Shown: one piece after another, positions 44,898 through 53,611 of the stretch
Layout of the letters: each line of letters opens with the position of its first letter
How positions within the stretch are numbered: position 1 is the first letter of the stretch
Assembly: GCF_022808715.1 (NCBI RefSeq)
Contig: NZ_JAKZKX010000002.1
Coordinates: 136,623 to 200,622, forward strand
DNA from: Fundidesulfovibrio agrisoli
GTDB taxonomy: Bacteria > Desulfobacterota > Desulfovibrionia > Desulfovibrionales > Desulfovibrionaceae
DNA: 64,000 nt
Reading direction: 5' to 3'
Made by a program: the position numbers and the translations under genes
Notes under the pieces: generated by a model
Seen by the model: only the letters and a program-made list of their open reading frames with translations
Told to the model about the DNA's origin: nothing
Databases searched by the model: none

Positions 44898-44945
44898 GGG
44901 GCATCATGCCCCTGCCGGTGGGGTGCGGGGAGGCGGAGCCTCCCT
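44898..44945 (-). terminator. Twin hairpins after the large permease gene
   Basis: CAGGGGCATCATGCCCCTG and GGGAGGCGGAGCCTCCC are adjacent palindromes directly downstream, on the minus strand, of the permease gene. They resemble the hairpin cluster near 10830. Confidence 0.55.
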
Positions 44946-44957
44946 GCGTCCTTTCCA

Positions 44958-47501
44958 CTACTCGTTGCGCAAATGCGGCCAGGCCTTGCTGGAGAGCATC
45001 CGCCACAGCCCCCGCATGGCCATGCCCAGGGTCAGCGCGATGCCCAGCCCCAGGGTCAGGGCCACGGGCGCGGCGAAAAATCCCCAAGTGGTCTGCATGG
45101 TCTGCGTGACGAAGAACCATGAAAGCCCGGCCCCCAGGATCAGCGCGGCCAGCCCGGCGGCCAGCCCGGCCAGCCCGTACTCGCCCAGCATCACGGCCAT
45201 GATGTCCGCCCGTGTGGCCCCGCAGACCTTGTAGATCACCGCCTCGTAGACCCTGCGCCCCATGGAGGCCCGCAGGCTCTGCGCCAGCACCAGGAGCCCC
45301 GCCAGCAGCGTGACCACCGCGCTGGCCCGCACGGCCACGGCGATCTGCTCGGCCAGGTTGCCCACATCCGCCAGGGCCTCGTCCACGCGCTGCACGCTCA
45401 CGTTGCCGAAGCGCGCCCCCACCTTGCGGTAGACCTCCTCGGCGGCGTCCTGGGCCGAGGGCGAGACGTAGGCCGTGGCCAGATAGGTCATGGGCTGATC
45501 CTCGATGACGCCGGGCGAGAGCACGAACACGTGGTTAAGCGCCAGGGAGAGCCAGCGGATGCGGCGCAGGCTGGAGACGGTCAGCTCGATCTCGCGCCCG
45601 TAGACCGACACGGTGAGCCTGTCCCCCACCTTGAGCCCCAGGCCCTGGGCCACCTCGGCGTCCATGGAGACCAGCGGCGGGCCGGAATAGTCCTTGGGCC
45701 ACCACTTCCCGGCCTCCAGCTTCGCGCCGTGGGGCATCTCCCTGGCCCAGGTCAGGCTGCGGTCCCCGCGCACGGCCCAGGCCACGTTCTCGGGCACGTC
45801 CAGTTGCTCCACGGGAACGCCCTTGACGCTCACGATGCGCCCGCGCAGCGAGGGGGCCGTCTCAACGCGCTCCACGCCCGGCACTGAGGAGACCAGGGAT
45901 GTGAACTCGTCTATCTGGTAGGGCTGCACGTCCAGAAAGAAGAACGACGGGGCCTGCTCCGGCAGCTCGGCGCGCATGGCGTGCTGGAAGTTGGCGTCGG
46001 AGAGGCTCACCGCCGCCAGCACCGTGAGCCCGAGCCCAAGGCAGGCCACCACGGCCCCGCTGGGGTTGCCCGGGCGGGAGAACCCCCTGATGGCCAGGGC
46101 GGCGCGCGGGTCGGCGGGCAGCGGCACGGCCCGGGCGGCCAGAGACATCAGCCAGGCCAGCAGCCGGAAGGCCACGGCGCAGGCCGCCACCGAACCCAGG
46201 AAGCCCCAGCCCAGAAGCCGGTTGGGCGATGTTGCCAGCACCAGCAGGGCCAGGGCCAGCCCGCACGCGGCGGAGACGGCCAATGCGGCGCGTCCTGGGC
46301 GAGGGCGATGTGGATCGGCATAGCCCCGGAACAAGCTCATGGCCCCCACCCGCGTGCGGGAGGAAAGCGGCGGCACGCTGCAAGCCACGGCCGTGAGCAG
46401 CCCGAAGAGCACGGCCAGGCCCAGGGCCTTGGGGTACAGGCCCGACACCGGCGCCACGGGCAGCACGTCGGCCAGCAGCGGCCCGGCCACCAGCCCGGCC
46501 AGCGCGCCCATGGCAACGCCCGCCAGAATGCCCGCGCAAGCCAGGAGCATGATCTGCGGGAAGAAGATCCAGAACACTGTGCGCCCGGAGGCCCCGATGG
46601 CCTTGAAGGTGGCGATGGTCGCGGTCTTGGAGTCCAGATAGCCCGCCACGGCCTCGTAGACGCCCAGCCCGCCCAGCAGCAGCGCGGAGAGCCCCACCAG
46701 GGACATGAGCCCGGCCAGCCTGCGGAAGCCGTCGCCCACCGTGGGCGAGACCTCGCTGGCGGTGCGGATGCGCACACCGGGGTCCTTGAGTTCGGCCTTG
46801 AGGCGCGCGGCCGCGGCGTCCGGGCCCTGGGCCGCATCCTGACTTTGCGGCAGCAGCAGGCGGTACTCGTAGCGCACCAGGCTGCCGGGCAGCAGCAACC
46901 CCGTGGCCTCCATGGCCTTGGCGGAGATCACGGCGCGCGGCCCGAAGGCCAGCAGCCTGAAGGCCCGGTCCGGCTCCTGGACGAGTGTGGCCCGCACCTG
47001 GAAGTCGGCGTCCCCGATGCCCATCGTGTCACCCACCTTCAGGCCCAGGCGGGCCAGCAGGTCGGGGTGGACCACGACGCCGTACAGCCCGTCCCGCAGC
47101 GCAAGCGCCGCGCCCAGGGGCTCGCCCGTGGAGAGCAGCACCTCGCCGCGCAGGGGGTAGGCGTCGTCCACGGCTTTGAGCGAGGCCAGGGTGCGCCTGG
47201 GCTCTCCGTCGAGCCTGGCGGCCATGGCCCGCATCTCCATGACCTCGGAGACGCGCCCCAGACCTTTGAGCACGGCCAGCTCCCGCGGGGCCAGGGGGGT
47301 ATGGCTCTGGCTCACGGCCACGTCGCCGCCCGTGATGAGCGCGGCCTGGCCCTCCACGGCGCTGCGGAAGGCGGACGCAAGCGAACCCACGGCCGCGATG
47401 GCCGCCACGCCCAGGGCCAGGCAGCCCAGAAACGTCCAGACGCCCTTCATGCCGCCGCGCATCTCCCGGCGGGAGAGGCGCACACACATCCCGAAATCCA
47501 T
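44958..47501 (-). CDS. Large FtsX-family ABC permease (YbbP-like)
   Basis: This is an 847-residue protein with two FtsX-type units. An N-terminal helix (WTFLGCLALGVAAIAAVGSLASAF), a periplasmic domain and three helices (about 265-385) lead to a second soluble domain (about 480-690) and four C-terminal helices with coupling motif VYEAVIYKVCGATRADIM. It is related to YbbP/LolCE-type extractors. No ATPase gene is adjacent. ATG at 47501 preceded by GGAGG is chosen over GTG at 47513. Confidence 0.85.
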   Translation of the reverse strand: MDFGMCVRLSRREMRGGMKGVWTFLGCLALGVAAIAAVGSLASAFRSAVEGQAALITGGDVAVSQSHTPLAPRELAVLKGLGRVSEVMEMRAMAARLDGEPRRTLASLKAVDDAYPLRGEVLLSTGEPLGAALALRDGLYGVVVHPDLLARLGLKVGDTMGIGDADFQVRATLVQEPDRAFRLLAFGPRAVISAKAMEATGLLLPGSLVRYEYRLLLPQSQDAAQGPDAAAARLKAELKDPGVRIRTASEVSPTVGDGFRRLAGLMSLVGLSALLLGGLGVYEAVAGYLDSKTATIATFKAIGASGRTVFWIFFPQIMLLACAGILAGVAMGALAGLVAGPLLADVLPVAPVSGLYPKALGLAVLFGLLTAVACSVPPLSSRTRVGAMSLFRGYADPHRPRPGRAALAVSAACGLALALLVLATSPNRLLGWGFLGSVAACAVAFRLLAWLMSLAARAVPLPADPRAALAIRGFSRPGNPSGAVVACLGLGLTVLAAVSLSDANFQHAMRAELPEQAPSFFFLDVQPYQIDEFTSLVSSVPGVERVETAPSLRGRIVSVKGVPVEQLDVPENVAWAVRGDRSLTWAREMPHGAKLEAGKWWPKDYSGPPLVSMDAEVAQGLGLKVGDRLTVSVYGREIELTVSSLRRIRWLSLALNHVFVLSPGVIEDQPMTYLATAYVSPSAQDAAEEVYRKVGARFGNVSVQRVDEALADVGNLAEQIAVAVRASAVVTLLAGLLVLAQSLRASMGRRVYEAVIYKVCGATRADIMAVMLGEYGLAGLAAGLAALILGAGLSWFFVTQTMQTTWGFFAAPVALTLGLGIALTLGMAMRGLWRMLSSKAWPHLRNE

Positions 47502-47659
47502 CGTGTCCTCCACGTCCGCAGGCGCGGGCGTCGCACTCCGCTATGAACCACTTCCGCCCGCTTTTCCAGAGCGGGATTTTTCCCCCGCGCGCTTGACCTG
47601 CGCCCCGCCCGGGGCCACAATCGGGCCTCAATCCGACTCCCTATCCGAGGTCAGCCCCA

Positions 47660-48778
47660 ATGAATACTCCCAAGCAAAGCACCGTCTACTTCGCGGGCCT
47701 GCGCGCCCGAGGCCCCAAGGACAACAAGCTCTCCCGCATCGCCAAGCTCTTCGACAAGGCCGGGTTCAAATCCCTGGCCGAGGACGGCGCGCTGACCGCC
47801 GTGAAGGTCCACTTCGGCGAGCTGGGCAACGACACCTTCATCAGCCCCGTGCTGGTGCGCGCCGTGGTGGACCGCCTGCGCAAGCACGGGGCCAACCCGT
47901 TCCTGACGGACACGGCCACGCTCTACTCCGGCTCCCGCCAGAACGCCGTGGACCACCTGCGCACCACCGTGATGCACGGCTTCAACTACGAGACCGCCGG
48001 AGCCCCGGTGCTCATCGCCGACGGCCTGCGCGGCAACGACTGGCGCGAGGTGGAGGTGGGCCTCAAGCACTTCAAGAAGGTCAAGATCGCCTCCGGCATT
48101 CTGGACGCCGACTCCCTCGTCGCCGTGTCCCACTTCAAGGGGCACGAGATGGCCGGTTTCGGCGGGGCCATCAAGAACCTGGCCATGGGCTGCTCGCCCC
48201 CGGCGGGCAAGCGCGAGCAGCATTCGCCGCGCTTCCAGGTCAACGCGGGCAAGTGCGTGGGCTGCGCCGAATGCCTGAAAGTCTGCCCGGAGAACGCGGT
48301 GAAGTTCGCGGTGCAGAAGGCCTCCATCGACAAATCCATGTGCGTGGGCTGCGGCGAATGCATGACCGTGTGCCGCACCAAGGCCATCAGCATGGACTGG
48401 GCCACGGAGCTCGGCCCCTTCACCGAGAAGATGGTGGAGTACGCCCTCGGGGCCGTGAAGAGCCGCCCGGGCAAGACCGCCTATTTCAACTTCCTGGTGA
48501 ACATCACCCCGGACTGCGACTGCGCCTCCTGGTCGGACGCGCCCATCGTGCCGGATATCGGCATCCTGGCCTCCTGGGACCCCGTGGCCATTGACAAAGC
48601 CTGCCTTGATCTGGTCAATCGCCAGCACGGCCTCCACGGCTCCCAGTTGGGAACCAACTTCGCCCCCGGCGGACACAAGTTCCTGGGCACGTGGAAGCAC
48701 ACCCAGGGGGACCTCCAGCTCTCCTACGCCGAGGAAATCGGCCTGGGCACGCAGAATTACGTGCTCAAGGAGATCTAG
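47660..48778 (+). CDS. DUF362 protein with two 4Fe-4S ferredoxin motifs
   Basis: This is a 372-residue protein. A DUF362 domain (VKVHFGELGNDTFISPVLVR; SHFKGHEMAGFGGAIKN) surrounds a bacterial ferredoxin insert. The insert has CVGCAECLKVCP and CVGCGECMTVC near residues 198-240, enough for two 4Fe-4S clusters. It is likely a cytoplasmic electron-transfer or cofactor enzyme; DUF362 chemistry is not settled. There is no operon partner. The next 275 bases upstream of satP contain GC-rich hairpin-prone DNA but no recognised site. Confidence 0.87.
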   Translation: MNTPKQSTVYFAGLRARGPKDNKLSRIAKLFDKAGFKSLAEDGALTAVKVHFGELGNDTFISPVLVRAVVDRLRKHGANPFLTDTATLYSGSRQNAVDHLRTTVMHGFNYETAGAPVLIADGLRGNDWREVEVGLKHFKKVKIASGILDADSLVAVSHFKGHEMAGFGGAIKNLAMGCSPPAGKREQHSPRFQVNAGKCVGCAECLKVCPENAVKFAVQKASIDKSMCVGCGECMTVCRTKAISMDWATELGPFTEKMVEYALGAVKSRPGKTAYFNFLVNITPDCDCASWSDAPIVPDIGILASWDPVAIDKACLDLVNRQHGLHGSQLGTNFAPGGHKFLGTWKHTQGDLQLSYAEEIGLGTQNYVLKEI

Positions 48779-49053
48779 AGTACCCGCCCTGCCCCGTTCC
48801 GGCCTTCAGCGGCCCGCGCGCAGACGCATGCGGGCCGCCCGACCCGGGGCACCCCGGACGCTTCCGGGCCATCCTGACGGAAGCGCTTCCACACCACGCG
48901 TTTCGGCCCCACCCGGCCTCCCCGAAAGCTCTCGCCACGGGGCGGCCTTATACCAGGCGGCCCTCGCCGCGCGGCGCCCGGCTTCGGCCGCTGCCCGCTC
49001 CGCGGGGTCTGGCCTGCAACCATAAAACAGACCGGAATAGGAGATTTTCGGCC

Positions 49054-49605
49054 ATGAGCCAGACCACAGCCAATCCCGCTCCCGTAGGCCTTCTCGGCTT
49101 CGGGATGACCACCATCCTGCTCAACATCCACAACGCCGGGTTCTTCCCCATCAGCGCCATGATCCTGGGCATGGGCATCTTCTACGGCGGCATCGCCCAG
49201 GTCATCGCCGGGGTGCTCGAATACAAGAAGGGCAACACCTTCGCTTACACCGCGTTCACCAGCTACGGCATGTTCTGGCTGACCCTGGTGTTCCTCATCG
49301 TGGCCCCCAAGATGGGCCTGACCGGCGCCACCGAGCACGCCTTCATGGGCTGGTACCTGTTCGTGTGGGGCCTGTTCACCTTCTTCATGTGGATCGGCAC
49401 GCTGAAGAAAGGCCCGGTGCTCAAGTTCATCTTCGGCTCGCTCACCGTGCTGTTCTTCCTGCTGGCCATCAGGGACTGGACCGGCTCGGCGCTCATCGGC
49501 ACCATCGCGGGCTGGGAAGGCATCGTCTGCGGCGCTTCCGCCTTCTACCTGGGCGTGGCCGAGGTGCTGGAGGAGGCCTGCGGGCGCAAGGTGCTCCCCT
49601 TCTAG
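49054..49605 (+). CDS. satP: Acetate uptake transporter, SatP/YaaH (AceTr) family
   Basis: This is a 183-residue protein with six helices. It starts with NPAPVGLLGFGMTTILLNIHNAGFF, the NPAPLGL-type family signature, and later has FGGIAQ-like FYGGIAQVIAGVLEY. Members carry acetate or succinate with protons across the inner membrane, fitting acetate exchange in a sulfate reducer. AGGAG before the ATG supports the start. A GAGGCCGCC/GGCGGCCTC hairpin follows the gene. Confidence 0.9.
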   Translation: MSQTTANPAPVGLLGFGMTTILLNIHNAGFFPISAMILGMGIFYGGIAQVIAGVLEYKKGNTFAYTAFTSYGMFWLTLVFLIVAPKMGLTGATEHAFMGWYLFVWGLFTFFMWIGTLKKGPVLKFIFGSLTVLFFLLAIRDWTGSALIGTIAGWEGIVCGASAFYLGVAEVLEEACGRKVLPF

Positions 49606-49633
49606 CCCCGGCCGGATTTCGACCTTTTCACTG

Positions 49634-49680
49634 CGAGGCCGCCCGCCCGGATCCCCGGCGCTGGCGGCCTCGGCTCGTTT
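49634..49680 (+). terminator. satP terminator
   Basis: CGAGGCCGCC pairs with GGCGGCCTCG around a 19-base loop and is followed by GCTCGTTTTG, 29 bases after the satP stop. Confidence 0.65.
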
Positions 49681-49746
49681 TGCGCTCCCCGCAGGGCCCT
49701 TTGCAGCGCCCCGGCTAGGGCCCGATGCGATGCAGCCCAGCTTCGG

Positions 49747-49820
49747 GTCGCCCTCCCGCGCGCGGCGCGTCCTGATATTCTTCAAATATATCAGGCCGCG
49801 CCGCGCGCGGGAGGGGCGAC
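49747..49820 (-). repeat. Long hairpin with conserved apical loop, copy 3
   Basis: A stem of about 30 pairs (GGTCGCCC... and ...GGGCGACC) ends in the apical loop ATTTGAAGA closed by GATAT/ATATC on the minus strand. The arms are unrelated to copies 1 and 2, but the loop is the same. It lies in the gene-free stretch 49606-50069 between satP and the small gene before menG. That stretch also holds the satP terminator and the hairpin at 49992. Confidence 0.8.
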
Positions 49821-49991
49821 CGGAAGCGAGAAAACCCGCGGGGGGCCACACCGAATACCGTACCCTGCCGCCGCGCCATACCCTTCCGGCGCGGACGGAA
49901 TTCCCCGCTGCCGCGCCCCTCGACTCCCGGCTCCAGGCGTGGTAGTCAGCCCCTTGAAAAAAAGGGGAGTGCTTCAAGGTATTTCTCTTTT

Positions 49992-50046
49992 CCGCCCGGT
50001 TTGTCCTTTGGTGGTCAAAGGCCATTTCCCCCCGGGCGGTTTTTTC
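49992..50046 (+). terminator. Terminator/attenuator-like nested hairpin upstream of the menG operon
   Basis: CCGCCCGG pairs with CCGGGCGG across an inner CCTTTG/CAAAGG hairpin and is followed by a run of T residues, 24 bases before the GTG of the next gene. It could end upstream transcripts or attenuate the operon. Confidence 0.6.
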
Positions 50047-50069
50047 ACCACCAGACTGCGGAGAACGCC

Positions 50070-50249
50070 GTGGACAAGATACAGGACAAGGCCCTGCAGG
50101 TCGCCAAGGAGATCGTGGTGAAGTTCGTGGAGACGGGCCGCATCTCCCCTTCCAACTTCACGGCGCACTTCTCGCGCATCTACCTCGAGGTGCTGCGCAC
50201 CATCACCGAGCACACCCCCTACCAGGGCGAAACCAAGGATACCGACTAG
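50070..50249 (+). CDS. Small conserved-type helical protein upstream of menG
   Basis: This is a 59-residue protein beginning (GTG) DKIQDKALQVAKEIVVKFVETGRISPSNF. It is all helical in appearance, with no membrane segment. GGAG seven bases before the GTG supports the start. It ends one base before the menG ATG, so it is co-transcribed and probably translationally coupled. The function is unknown. Confidence 0.7.
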   Translation: MDKIQDKALQVAKEIVVKFVETGRISPSNFTAHFSRIYLEVLRTITEHTPYQGETKDTD

Positions 50250-50250
50250 C

Positions 50251-50961
50251 ATGGCGTCCGATCATGGCCGCAGCGTGGCCTCCATGTTCGGCCGTATCGC
50301 CGGCTGGTACGACTTCCTGAACCATTTCCTGAGCCTCGGGCTGGACATCCTCTGGCGCAGGCGGCTGGTGGACCACATCGGCGTTTCCGCCTCGGGCAGC
50401 CCCCGCGTGCTGGACCTTGCCGCCGGAACCCTGGACGTCTCCCTGGAGATCGCCCGGCGCTTCCCCCGCGCGCGCATAGCCGCGGCGGACTTCTGCCTGC
50501 CCATGCTCACGCAGGGCGCGCAGAAGCTGGCCCGGCGCGGCGTGGCCTCCATCGCCCCGGTGCAGGCCGACGGCAGGGCCCTGCCCTTCCCGGACGAAAC
50601 GTTCGAGGCCGCCACCATCGCCTTCGGCATCCGCAACATCCGGCCCCGCTCCGAGGCCTACGCGGAACTGCTGCGGGTGCTCAGGCCCGGCGGCAGGCTG
50701 TGCATCCTGGAGTTCGGCTCCGGCAAGCAGCGCATCCTGGGCGGGGTGTACAACCTGTACCTGAACCGGCTCCTGCCGCTTCTGGGGAAAGTTTTTTCGA
50801 AGGATGACGGGGCGTATCAGTATCTGGCCGACACCATCCGCGAATTCCCGGACGCGCCCTCCCTGGCTCAGGAGATGCGCGCCTCGGGCTTCGCTTCGGT
50901 CAATTGGGAGCGCCTGGCTTTCGGCATCGTGGTCATCCACGTGGGCGTCAAGCAGGGTTGA
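50251..50961 (+). CDS. menG: Demethylmenaquinone methyltransferase (MenG/UbiE)
   Basis: This is a 236-residue class I methyltransferase. The start VASMFGRIAGWYDFLNHFLSLGLD, SAM motif VLDLAAGTLDVSLEIA, and AFGIRNIRPRSEAYAELLRVLRPGGRL are the UbiE/MenG signatures. It carries out the final C-methylation of the menaquinone ring. mqnB and a polyprenyl synthase are encoded 1.9-2.7 kb downstream, supporting a quinone cluster. Confidence 0.92.
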   Translation: MASDHGRSVASMFGRIAGWYDFLNHFLSLGLDILWRRRLVDHIGVSASGSPRVLDLAAGTLDVSLEIARRFPRARIAAADFCLPMLTQGAQKLARRGVASIAPVQADGRALPFPDETFEAATIAFGIRNIRPRSEAYAELLRVLRPGGRLCILEFGSGKQRILGGVYNLYLNRLLPLLGKVFSKDDGAYQYLADTIREFPDAPSLAQEMRASGFASVNWERLAFGIVVIHVGVKQG

Positions 50962-50977
50962 GGGGCAATAGCGGGGG

Positions 50978-51175
50978 TCAGCGCTTCATCAGCCAGACCA
51001 GCGTCACCCCGGCGATCATGGCGCACAGCCCCATGATCCGCAGGGTCCTGGTTTTGGAGGAGGCCAGCGCGCGCAAGACCTCCGGCATCTTGTCCGCGAG
51101 CAGGAAATAAGGCAGGCCCTCGAGCACGAGCGCAATGCCAAGGCCCATGACAACGATTTTCCAGTCGATGTTCAT
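50978..51175 (-). CDS. DUF2065 family small membrane protein
   Basis: This is a 65-residue protein with two helices (VVMGLGIALVLEGLPYFLL; IMGLCAMIAGVTLVWLM). It resembles DUF2065 (YjeT) proteins, often linked with HflKC or purine genes in other bacteria. The ATG at 51175 begins MNIDWK, preceded by AGGTG. It is convergent with menG and divergent from the UDP-sugar dehydrogenase gene. Confidence 0.78.
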   Translation of the reverse strand: MNIDWKIVVMGLGIALVLEGLPYFLLADKMPEVLRALASSKTRTLRIMGLCAMIAGVTLVWLMKR

Positions 51176-51277
51176 GGGCAGCACCTAGCCCCAGCGGGGA
51201 GGTCCTGTCCAGTGCGCTTGCTGGCCGGGGCAAACTCCGGTAAGGACCCTTCGCCCGATTTCATTTTGGAGAAACAT

Positions 51278-52591
<1,314 letters not shown>

Positions 52592-52592
52592 C

Positions 52593-52814
52593 ATGCCGAT
52601 GCCCTGCCTGAATTGCGCACAGGACTGCTGACGCGGCTTCCTGGAAGCGAGTTCGCTTCTGAAGTCACTGCCCAGCGGTTGCGCGATCGAGGTGGAGATC
52701 CGCCCGGAACAGCGCCGCAAGCTCGACCTGGTGGCGGCTCACCGCAAGGCGGACGTGGAGTCCGTGCGGGACGCCGAGGAGGGCTTGTGCGTGGCCGTGG
52801 TCAGGAAGCGCTGA
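52593..52814 (+). CDS. Candidate TusA/SirA-like selenoprotein (in-frame UGA at codon 13)
   Basis: The frame reads ATG through 12 sense codons (MPMPCLNCAQDC), then TGA at 52629-52631, then 60 sense codons to TGA at 52812. GGAGG lies seven bases before the ATG, and the terminal stop is one base before mqnB. This is ideal operon spacing at both ends. Read through, Cys12-Sec13 is 17 residues from the conserved Gly (LPSG), the same spacing as CPxP to Gly in TusA. The end EEGLCVAVVRK also matches the TusA pattern. A hairpin with a G23-U24 loop follows the UGA. Sec insertion is inferred; the selB/selC machinery is not in this window. Confidence 0.8.
52629..52664 (+). promoter_or_regulatory. Putative bacterial SECIS element
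   Basis: Counting U of UGA as 1, GAAGCG (16-21) pairs with CGCUUC (26-31) around the loop A-G-U-U (22-25). G23 and U24 are therefore unpaired, exactly as in the E. coli fdhF SECIS. CUUC (9-12) can pair with GAAG (33-36) to extend the stem. The bulged U17 of fdhF is not present (A17). Confidence 0.7.
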
Positions 52815-52815
52815 A

Positions 52816-53580
52816 ATGACGCTGGCCCTGGCGGCGGCCACCCCGGGCGAACTGCGCCACGCACTGGCCAAGGTCGCTCCGGAGTTGGCCGGGCCGGAGA
52901 ATGCCGGGCCGGAGTATGCCGGGCCGGAGTATGCCGGACGGATACCCGCGAGGGGCGCGGCCCGGGCCAGGATCGCCGGGCGGGACGTATTGCTGCTGGT
53001 CACGGGCGTAGGCCCGCTGGCCGCCGCCCTGGAGGCCGCCGCCGCCCTGGAGCGCTTCGAGGTGGCGGGGATGCTCAACCTGGGCGTGGCTGGCAGCTTC
53101 GACACGGCCAAGGCCCCCCTGCTGGCCCCGGTGGCCGCCAGCGAGGAGGTCTGCGCCGATTTCGGCGTGGCCGGGCCGGACGGGCTTGCCGACGCCTCGG
53201 GCTTCCTCTTTCCGCAGTGGGAAGGCGGGGGCGAGAAAATTTTCGACAGGATACGCCTGCACCCGGACGAAGCCGCCAAGGCTCTGGGACTCGCCCTGCC
53301 GCAAGGCTGGTTGCGCGCCCCGGCGCTGACCTCGGCGGCGGTAACGGGCTCGGCGGAGCGCGCCGCGGCCCTGGCCGCCAGGCACGGGGCGCTCACCGAG
53401 AGCATGGAGGGGTTCGCACTCGCCCTGGCCTGCCGGGCGCGGGGCTTGCCTTTTTTGGAAGTTCGGACAATCTCCAACCCTGTCGGAGAACGCGACCACA
53501 AGCAATGGAAGCTCGCCCAGGCCCTCGCCGGGCTGGGAGACGTGCTGGCCGGGCTCATGCCCGTCCCGGGCGTCGGGTAA
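52816..53580 (+). CDS. mqnB: Futalosine hydrolase MqnB
   Basis: This is a 254-residue nucleosidase of the MTAN/PNP fold. VTGVGPLAAALEAAAAL and NLGVAGSFD form the purine site. TESMEGFALALACRARGLPFLEVRTISNPVGERD is the futalosine-hydrolase version of the catalytic Glu and Asp region. It cleaves futalosine to release hypoxanthine in the Mqn menaquinone route. Residues 26-41 hold a GPExAGPExAG repeat arising from tandem 15-base units. The ATG is one base from the preceding stop. Confidence 0.88.
   Translation: MTLALAAATPGELRHALAKVAPELAGPENAGPEYAGPEYAGRIPARGAARARIAGRDVLLLVTGVGPLAAALEAAAALERFEVAGMLNLGVAGSFDTAKAPLLAPVAASEEVCADFGVAGPDGLADASGFLFPQWEGGGEKIFDRIRLHPDEAAKALGLALPQGWLRAPALTSAAVTGSAERAAALAARHGALTESMEGFALALACRARGLPFLEVRTISNPVGERDHKQWKLAQALAGLGDVLAGLMPVPGVG
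52896..52945 (+). repeat. In-frame 15-base tandem repeat in mqnB
   Basis: The unit GCCGGGCCGGAGTAT occurs about three times (the first copy with AAT), adding Gly-Pro-Glu-Tyr-Ala type repeats to a surface position. The unit length keeps frame. Confidence 0.75.
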
Positions 53581-53611
53581 ACCGGGTCATGCCCGCCAAC
53601 ACAAGATTGCA

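Noticed and set aside
49730-49945. A 71-codon plus-strand frame across the third long hairpin
   Set aside because: It translates both hairpin arms, has no start signal and no recognisable protein features.
52613-52819. A 68-codon plus-strand frame over the selenoprotein candidate
   Set aside because: Its product is Arg/Gly/Pro-rich as expected for an out-of-frame reading of GC-rich DNA. It has no ribosome-binding site and overlaps the mqnB start.
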